A DNA stretch of 64,000 nt from Pleodorina starrii (taxonomy: Eukaryota > Chlorophyta > Chlorophyceae > Chlamydomonadales > Volvocaceae). Made by a program: the position numbers and the translations under genes. Every line of letters starts with the position of its first letter. Within the stretch, counting starts at the first letter, position 1. This document shows, piece by piece, positions 56,409 to 64,000 of this stretch. A model generated the notes under the pieces. It saw only the letters and a list, made by a program, of their open reading frames with translations. It was not told where the DNA came from and made no database searches. The stretch spans positions 1,488,001 through 1,552,000 of the forward strand of contig BRXU01000008.1 in assembly GCA_030267565.1 (NCBI GenBank), given 5' to 3'.

Positions 56409-58414
56409 GGTGCGCAACCGGGCGGGCGTGGGCGGATGTCAAAGAGCAGCAGCAGCAGCCGGTACGTGTATGTGGCCGTGTGCTGCTGCTGTTCTTCGGG
56501 GATGGAGGAAGAGAATAGAATTGAATACAATTGATAACCGCAGAGAAGGAAGGAAACTCGATAAAGCGGATTGTTTAACAACGAAGAAAGGTGCTTGTTA
56601 TGCACGCAGTTGAGGTGCACCATACCGGTACCCGGTTCTGTGAGGAGCTAGGGTGGCTACCACCTGCCAGGCAGGTGGACTCTTAACCAAGCTCTCAGGG
56701 GCTGCGATTTGCGAGGCAGCGGAGAGTGATTTGTGGGGCGAGCGCCGCGCGTCGACGTGCCCCGTGCCACGTGTGTAGGTGCACGGGAGGTGGAGGTGCA
56801 GGGTTTTAAGCGTTTGGAGGTGGGGGTGGGGGTGGTGCGGTTTGTGTGACGCGTGGGCGGCGGCGGCGTGATGTACGGCCTATCTTACGGACTATATCTT
56901 GTGCAGTGGGAAGTGGGCTGGGGCTGGGCGTGGGAGACGTTGCGAGTCGTGATACCGTTGGGTGGACGGTCAAGGCTACACAGGCTTAGTCCTTGCATTA
57001 TGCCTTTCCGGCCTCCCCGCCCGACGATGACACAACAGTCAGGATGGGCAGCGTTGAGACATTTGCCAGTCCCCATCTAACAAAACCCGGGGCGTCGCAT
57101 ACTGCTGGACGACTTTAATGAGGGGGAGGGGGCGGTAGCGGGAGAGGCCTGGGATCGGGGCAACCCGACACCCCACCCCTCCTGCTCCCATAACCCACGC
57201 CTCGGCTCTGTCGGGCGTATTATTATTATTATTTTTGAGGGGGAGGGGTAAGCCTCGACGCCCCATGGGTCAGCCCGACACTGCAGATCCCTGTATCAAG
57301 TGTACGCCCAGTTTCATGGTCTCAGCAAACGTACTTCAGAAACACGCTGCAAGGGTTTTAGGGTTTAGGGTTTTTTGGGGTTGGTTTTAGGGTTTAGGGT
57401 TGGGTTTTAGGGGGGAATGTTCTTCCCGCCCTTACGCCGGTCGTCACCAGAGCCGCCGCTAACGCTGCGGAACAAGAATAAACTCCTTGGAACAGACACT
57501 AAACTTCATTCTTTCGTTGCGCCTTTGATAGCTTCTTGCCTTTTAGGCATTACCTTACAAATTCGATGAACGTTTCACCTTCAAACCTGCAAGGCGCGCT
57601 TACGACATCTTGCTTCGTCTTCCCCGCCAGTTTTGCCCTCCATTCATGTATAAGGAGCAAGCATGGCATCCATTGCAACAAAGAAGATAGAGCACAACGT
57701 CTGTAAGTCTCCTGACTGATTGGCGCGACCAGACCTGACTTCCTGACTTGACATTTGACCTGACTTGAGACGACCTTCAACGATACCTTAACCTCTGGAC
57801 GTTGGGACTCTTACTATTAACCTTTCGAATAACTCTTGACTCTTGCTATCACGCGAACATGGAGATGTAACCAGTTCGCCGATCCTCCCGCTTGAAGACG
57901 AAGGCTCAGCAGCGGAGTCAATCTGCAGCTGAGCAGGAGCACTCGTACTCCAACCATACATACCATACAAGGACACGCTCACGTGCGGTTGGTAGTGAAG
58001 AGAACGGGCGTGGGCGGTGGGTTGGGTGCTTATAGCGAGGGGCCGAGGGTGGTGAGTCTGGTGGGGGGGTTTGTAGCGAGGGGCTAGGGTGCAGCCAGCT
58101 GCGACATCATGCCGGTTAGGGGTTCTTGCTGCGTGACAGTGCAGCCCATGTGTAGAGCCGCATTTCCAGTTTCTGCCCGCCCACACCCCATCCCGCCGCG
58201 TTCCAGCCTCACGGCCCGGTGTGCAATGCTACGGCCCTCTGCGGCACTTGCTCTCTCAATCTGCGCAGCCATCGGCCGCCCAGGGCGCCGCCGTGCGCAT
58301 TGCCTCCCCCTTCACGCCGCACGTCGGGCTCGTTGGCCTGCTAGGGCCTTGCCCATCCCGCCACCACCCTGTCCGCCACCACTCCCTCGTTCCGCGCTCC
58401 ATCCCCCGCCCCAG
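56409..58414. other. Intergenic region with interstitial telomere repeat and AT-richer DNA
   Basis: No clear gene. It holds a hairpin near 56660-56680 (CCACCTGCCAGGCAGGTGG), an ATT microsatellite at about 57218, the telomere-like array at 57355-57413, and AT-richer sequence at 57420-57960 with a 76-codon minus-strand ORF (57550-57780) that shows no recognisable motif. Confidence 0.5.
57355..57413 (+). repeat. Interstitial telomere-like repeat (TTTTAGGG type)
   Basis: GGGTTTTAGGG, TTTAGGG and GGTTTTAGGG units in degenerate tandem. It marks possible telomere healing, fusion or telomerase-mediated break repair. Confidence 0.85.
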
Positions 58415-60055
58415 ACGGAGCATGTTCAAATGGGAGACACGACCTCGCTGGAGGCGCGTTCCGACCGGCCGCCCCACGAGGCGCTTCACGCCTGGATGCG
58501 CGCCATGCTTCGCACCCCACCTGGCCTGGGCGGTGAGTGGGGCGAGGGCGGGTGGATGGGGGCTTGTAGCGAGGGGGCTACGGTGCAGCCAGCCAGCTGC
58601 TACAGTGCTGCCGTGGGGGGTTGTGTGTTCTGCGTAGCCTCCCGGGCCAATCTGCGGCGCGGCACTGGCTCGTGCCCTGTACCCGGAGCCCACCCCGCCG
58701 CTGTGCGCCCTAGCCCCGTTTCCATGGGCCCCGTTTGCCTGCCCGGCACGCGCGCCCCAACCCTCCACGTTCCAACCCCCTCCGCCCTGCCCTGCCCCGC
58801 CCACCACCCCCGCCCAGACCTGGAGAACATCGAGCCGGACGACGCGCCGTCCCCCGAGGTGCGTGCTGGCTGGCCGCCCTATGCGGCGTCGTGGCGCGCC
58901 TGCGGTGTGGCGGCGGCGGCGGCTGGCATTCACCGCGCCGGCGGCATTATGCAGGAGCCCGGCCTGGGAGGTGAGTGGGCCGAGGGCGGGTGAGCTAGGG
59001 TGTTTGCATTGAGGGGGCTAGGGTCTATGGGCTGGGGTCTCTGGGTCCTGTGGGCTTAAGGTCATACTCTTGTCTTCTCTCCGCCGCCGTGCAGTGGCCC
59101 CGTTCGCCTGCCCCGGCCCCTCCATGCGCCAACCCTGTGCCGCGGAACTGGCCGTCAACCTGTGTAGCCAAGGGTGGGTGGGTGGGTGGGGTGTGTGCTG
59201 CGTGGCTTCCCGTGCCCTGTACCCGGAGCCCGGTAAGTGCATATCTCTTCCAGCCCCAACCCCAACGCCGCACCCTAAACCCCCTCATTTTGCCCCCCCC
59301 CATCTCCCCTGGCGCTGGTGCTCGCCACATCTGCACAGGCGATGCTAGCTGGCTGGAACCATTCGGGCGGGTAATGCAGTACATTCAGGGCAAACGTGGC
59401 AACCCGGAGTGGTACATTGTCCCAGATGAGCTGCAGCGGCTGGCGTGGGACCGCCTGCACGTCCTAGTCTGGGAGGGGCTACGGAACAGCGGCTACGGCC
59501 ACGAGTTCGAGGAGGAGGACGGCCGTGGGCCTCCGATGCCGTTGTCCTCCTCGGACATGGCTGTCGCTCAGGCCGCTCACGCTTCTTGTGGGTACTGGCC
59601 GAACGAGGCGGTGCCCGTATATAAGCGCAGTCCCAAGCCCAAGGACGGTGTCCGTCTTCCTGTTCAGCAGCAGATCGGTTGCATACGTTAACGACCTGCT
59701 CAAGCGGGTCCGCTGGGACATAATCAACAATGCCGCCCGGACTCCATCCCCCATTTCAGATGGTGAGTGTTATGGGGCCCTTATGATGCACTGACTATAC
59801 ATACGTCTTCGGGTCGTGTAATAAGTTCCGTTGTTATGTCTGATATCCGCAGCAAGCGAGGAGACGGCGGCGTTGGTGGCGAAGAAGTACCATTACCAGC
59901 AGAAACTCGAGCGCAATATGAACATGTACTTTTCCAAAACAAGCGAGGGCGTCGGCAGCCCCGGATGCAAGTGCTCGCCGCCCGACCCACGCCGCTTGGT
60001 GGCGCGCGGGCTTGTCGGCGGATGCTGCACGCCGCCCGGTCAGCATCAAGTCTGA
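58415..60055 (+). CDS. Tentative gene of unknown family with duplicated exon modules
   Basis: A phase-consistent model from 58415: exons 58415-58532, 58818-58970, 59095-59232, 59339-59591, 59668-59762 (or from 59671; NAGNAG), 59853-60055. The first exon is not identified; the frame is open upstream to an ATG at 58109. The product contains WLEPFGRVMQYIQGKRGNP, WDRLHVLVWEGLRNSGYG, VAYVNDLLKRVRWDIINNA and VAKKYHYQQKLERN, then a short Cys/Pro tail. I do not recognise the family. Exons 1 and 2 follow the same pyrimidine-CCCAG and end in GGTGAGTGG, suggesting module duplication, and a partial copy of the second exon lies at about 60380-60450. A 77-nt intron in this model is short, so the alternative is an early stop at 59691. 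Confidence 0.4.
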
Positions 60056-60689
60056 GCCCGGCGTTACTGGTGAGTTGTGAGGGGGTTGGGGAGGGCGGTG
60101 TGTGGGTGCATCCCCGCCTCGACATGCTGCCGCGTGCAGGGTGTGTATGCTGCCACAGGAGGGGTGTATGCTGGGGTGTATGCTGCTCCCCCTCACGGAC
60201 CCGCATACCTGTCCTTGCACCAACGCACCACCACGCACCAACCTCCTCCCCCCTCCATCCCCCGCCCAGACCTGTACACAGCTGTGTTTGGCGACTCGCC
60301 GTCGCCGGTGGCCCCTGCCCTGCCCTGCCCACCACCCTGCCCTGCCCGCCACCTACCCCCGCCCCCCTCCATCGTCTGCCCAGCCCTGGAGCCCATCGAG
60401 GTGGACGAGGCGCGTACTGCCCAACCGCCCTACACGGCGTCGTGGCCTGGGAACCGAAGTAACGCCGGGCTCAGACTTGATGCTGACCGGGCGGCGTGCA
60501 GCATCCACCGACAGGCCCGCGCGCCACCAAGCGGCGTGGGTCGGGCGGCGAGCACTTGCGTCCGGGGCTGCCGACGCCCTCGCTTGTTTTGAAAAAGTAC
60601 ATGTTCATATTGCGCTCGAGTTTCTGCTGGTAATGGTACTTCTTCGCCACCAACGCCGCCGTCTCCTCGCTTGCTGCGGATATCAGACA
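59837..60689. repeat. 232-bp inverted repeat (foldback) with 389-bp spacer
   Basis: Arms 59837-60068 and 60458-60689 are equal in length and differ at about five positions by eye. The left arm contains the last exon of the tentative gene, so the right arm is an antisense copy of coding sequence. The spacer has a partial exon duplicate. A transcript crossing both arms would fold into a long hairpin. Confidence 0.92.
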
Positions 60690-60746
60690 ACGAGAACAAC
60701 GAGAAAGCTGACAAAGCAGCCGTACGAGCCGCGCGAGGACTCTCCA

Positions 60747-60778
<32 letters not shown>

Positions 60779-62269
60779 CCCCACAGAGCAGCCTGGGGGC
60801 CAAGGCAGGGCAGGGGGGGGTCAGCGGGGGCCAGGGGAGGCCAGGGGCCGCAAACGGAAAGAACGCGTGGGAAGGGAACTGTGGAGAGGAGTGTAAAGAG
60901 GAGTTGGGAGAGGTGTCTGGAGAGGAAGGCAGGGGTAGAAGTGACACTCACACATTTAAAATCACCGAACCGCCAACCCGCCCCGACCCAATTCAACCCG
61001 CCCCGCCCCGACCCAATTCAACATGGGTTGGTTGGCGGAGGAGAGGCCCCGGGGCAGAAACGGAGCCAGGCACACCTGGGAAGAGGCCGGCGAGTGGGGC
61101 CGAGCTCGGGGGCGCCAAAGGCCCGAAGTTGGCGCCGAGAGCATGCAGCCGAGCGTGAAGTAGGGTCGGTCCAGATGGACAGGATACCGACCCGGCCCAG
61201 CATGGGCCGACGCACCGGCGGCAGGAGTGGCGACGCCCCGACAGAGAACCCCGGCCAGCCACTGGCGGGGGACGGCGCCTGCAGCAACACATTAGTGCCG
61301 AAGGGCATGAGCAGCCCCGGGGTAGAGCGCTGCCCGAGCACCTAAGGGCGTACCTGTAGCGGAGACAGAGGCGGGAAGCAGAAAGCACCCGCCGAGGCGG
61401 GACCGACAGGCGACCACCACCCGGCCGTCCGAGGTCCGACCGGATGCGTGAGGGAGAAAAACTAGCAGAGTCGGCAGCGGCACGGAACGCAATAGCAGAG
61501 ACGTGCACGACCCGTATCAAGCAAAGGCGGTTGGCCCATGAAATGACATGCGTTACATCCGGCGTCCACCCAGGCCGCCACGCAGGCTTCACAGAACACC
61601 GGGTCTCATGGACTCCGAGTGATCAAAGGCCAGGTTACTACGCACCGTTGCCGCGAACCCAAGGCTCTGAGCTTGCACGCCAGCTGTGGCACCTGCTGAA
61701 CACAGCGACCTACATTACGGCCGCCAAGGGCTAAGTTCTACTCCATTCCTTGCGACGTGATGTTTGCCTTGCAGCTGTCATGCAGTCATCGTGCATGTGG
61801 GATGGCGGCTCTGGATGCGCGACCCTTCCGTTGCTGGGGGGTTGGGGAGAAAGCCGGCATGTCAGGCGTCCAAAGTGTCGTCCTAATAATGAAAACGCCG
61901 TGAGATGTGCTGCGCCCTCGCGAGCAATGACAGCAGTGCCGCATTTCCAAAAAGTACGCCGTGAGCAAACGTTTTCCAAATCGCTTAATCGAAAATCCAC
62001 TCTGGGGAAACGTTTGTCGCGACGTGCATTGCAGCCGCCTTGCAGTCGCGGCGCGCCTCCCGCCAGCGACCGTCGGCCGGAACCCCAAACATTCAATCAA
62101 TCAAACCTGTTCTGCTCCTCCCAACTGTCGTCATCATCGACCGCGACAAATTTCTCTGTGTCTGAACTCGACCGCTCTTTGCCAGCAGCAGCAAACAAAG
62201 AATAACAAAGCAAGCGTGTCCAAACCAATCGCGCTCACAGCAGCGCAGGCAGGGACGATTCTCTCTAAC
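60056..62269. other. Intergenic region, mostly repeat-derived
   Basis: It contains the spacer and right arm of the foldback, an ATT microsatellite (about 60748-60780), purine-rich sequence (60790-60950), CCCGACCCAATTCAAC duplicates (about 60980-61020), and about 1.2 kb with no recognisable gene. The last few hundred bases likely include the 5' UTR of the next gene. Confidence 0.45.
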
Positions 62270-64000
62270 ATGGCGGCTCCCACAGCCGCCGCCACAGCCG
62301 GAGTCGCGGCCGGAGCCTCGGCCTCGGACTCTGCAGCCTCATCTGCCGCAGGTTCCTCCTGCGTCGTGGACGAGGAGCTCATCCGCAGCCTGGTCTGCGG
62401 AATGCTCAGTCAGGTGGGGCCTGGTGGGCTGAGCGGAGCGTTCGATAGATGCACTGCTGCTCCATTCTGTTTTCATGAGAAATCATCGTTCGTTACACAC
62501 AAAGGGTACCTGCAAGCAATGAAAGCCGTCTTTATTCGGTAGGTAGGCCGGGTGAGGGCCGGCTACCGCGAAAGCTATCGCTAAGGCCTTAATGCCCACA
62601 GCCTCGCAGCAACCACCCTATGTAGCTACAAAACCCGAAAATCACTCCTCCACGCCTTCGCGGACACCTTAACTGGCACCATGTGCCGTACCAACGCCCT
62701 TATGAGGGCACAACTCCTCTGAGTTCACAGAAAACCTTGGTTTTCTAGCGTTGCACTCAGAAAACCTTCAGTTTATTTAAGTTTTGGGGGGGGTGGCGTA
62801 GAAATTTGGCAGGCGGCGTAGCCGCACCGCAGCGCGGGCCTCTTCCGATGCGCCGAAGCTACCGCTCGCTGCTGGCCTCGTATTACGGTAGAACAAACGA
62901 AAGAACAAACGAACGAACGCCATTGTTGCCGACACAGCCGTTTCCTTTTGGCGCGGGTGGAAGCTGCCTTTCGCACTCGGAGGATGCCTGCTTCCTTTCA
63001 GGCGGGCATTGCTTTTGTTGCTGCACTGGTGGCCCCCTGCACAGCCTGGCCCGAGTTGACCCGGCCCGGCGTTACAGAGTTATTGTTGAGGGCGTGGAAT
63101 GCGGGGTCCAAGACCCCGGCTCCTGCCGGACCCCGGCTCCTACCCATATGCCCCAACCCAACCCAATTTCCGTCCACGCCGCCGCGCGGCACCAGTCACA
63201 CACATACCTTTTTTGCTAATTAAATTAATTGAGAGTTTTAAACCATTTATGGCATATGAGGGTAAGTGGAGTCTTCTCAGCTCAGCGCAGCGCCCGGGGG
63301 GCTCGGTACCCCTCGGAGACCCACTGACCCACGGGTCACTCTAATTCACCTGCTGCTGCCGGCCTTGACCGCCGTCGTTCTTGCCTCAGGCGCTAAGAAG
63401 AAATTTATCCCATCCCCGCGCGCTTCCTCAAGCGCGCTCCCCTCTGTTCCTCTCTGCTCCCCTTGACAGTTACGACATACAATGTCGTACCTTTCGTCAC
63501 CTGCCTCTCCTCTCAGCTTTCCCTCCACTCCTTCCCGTTTCTCGTTCCTCCTCGCGCTTCGCGGTTTCCCCCCTCCCTCCTGCCCCACTCGTCATCCTGT
63601 CCTCCCAAACACGGCCCCTTACCCTCCAGGACCCCTCGCAGCTTCGCGCCACCGTCGCCCGCCACTACGCGCCCGGTGCCGTACTGTACCACTACCTTAC
63701 CCGCGCCGCCACCGCGGTCGACATGTACCGCGTGTACCGCTCGTACAACTTTGGCTTTCGCTCGCGGCCCGTCATCCGAGACATCATCATCGACACCCAG
63801 CCCCGAAACCTGCATCAAGGTGCCGCCGCCGCCGCCACCTCGCAGCAGACCGCCATCCTGACAGGACCCGGAAAGCAGGCGGCTGCCGCCGCCGGCGCCG
63901 CCGGCGCGGCGGCGGCGGCTGCGCCGCCGCCGCCTGAGGGCTGCGTCTCCGCGGCTGTGTGGTTGGATCAGCACGTGACGCCCAAAGGCTGGCCGCTGCC
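62270..64000 (+). CDS. Unrecognised gene, 3'-partial
   Basis: The first exon, 62270-62413, starts from an ATG in good context (CTAACATGGCG): an Ala/Ser-rich leader then DEELIRSLVCGMLSQ, ending in phase 0. Exon 2 begins at 63002 (AGIAFVAALVAPCTAWPELT) and continues to about 63109, where the donor is uncertain. A short exon around 63233-63260 (FKPFMAYE, donor GTAAGT) is possible. From 63630 an open frame runs off the window: DPSQLRATVARHY, VDMYRVYRSYNFGF, RPVIRDIII, then Ala-rich sequence. Joins between these pieces are not resolved. The family is unknown; the first two exons could be the start of a helical-repeat protein, but that is a guess. Confidence 0.5.

Noticed and set aside
57550..57780. 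76-codon minus-strand ORF in an AT-richer stretch
   Set aside because: Too short and featureless to support as a gene, though it might be an exon.

Overview
This is nuclear DNA of a volvocine green alga (Chlamydomonas/Volvox relatives), or something very close. The signs are very high GC, genes broken by many short GT-AG introns, long Gln/Ala/Gly low-complexity runs in proteins, interstitial TTTTAGGG arrays (the Chlamydomonas-type telomere repeat), a TGTAA poly(A) signal after one gene, and dense satellites and inverted-repeat elements. The species cannot be fixed from sequence alone. Exon models below were built by hand from splice signals, reading phase and protein family, and no transcript evidence was available.

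Layout. (1) 298-3039, plus: 3' part of a gene for a low-complexity protein with a possible B3-like fold and an Arg-Gly (AT-hook-like) stretch. (2) 18853-5420, minus: complete 17-exon copper-type P1B ATPase, about 1477 residues, whose introns hold a roughly 1.65 kb polypyrimidine satellite and a 48-copy 24-bp minisatellite. (3) 19356-25469, plus, divergent from the ATPase: UBA/UIM/UBX protein of the plant PUX8/FAF type. (4) 26702-27094: AT-richer small ORF that may be the first exon of (5). (5) ~27582-35614, plus: WAPL-like cohesin release factor. (6) 35615-39174: repeat-rich gap with a 437-bp inverted-repeat element and a large palindrome of gene fragments. (7) 39175-48203, plus: complete 17-exon COG0523 (CobW/ZNG1-type) metallochaperone GTPase, 583 residues, with four tandem histidine-rich exons. 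(8) 50058-56408, plus: complete nine-exon, 974-residue, helix-rich protein of unknown family. (9) 58415-60055, plus: tentative six-exon gene of unknown family followed by an inverted 232-bp copy of its last exon. (10) 62270 to the right edge, plus: 5' part of an unrecognised gene.

The genes do not form an operon or pathway; this is an ordinary eukaryotic gene neighbourhood. Two encode metal-handling proteins (a copper pump and a COG0523 GTPase) and both carry expanded metal-ligand regions: a 15-cysteine N-terminus in one and 43 histidines spread over four duplicated exons in the other. The most interesting non-gene structure is a set of short dispersed sequences found almost only in introns, a palindromic GACCCGYGGGTC core amplified between two exons, and pairs of inverted repeats resembling short non-autonomous transposons.
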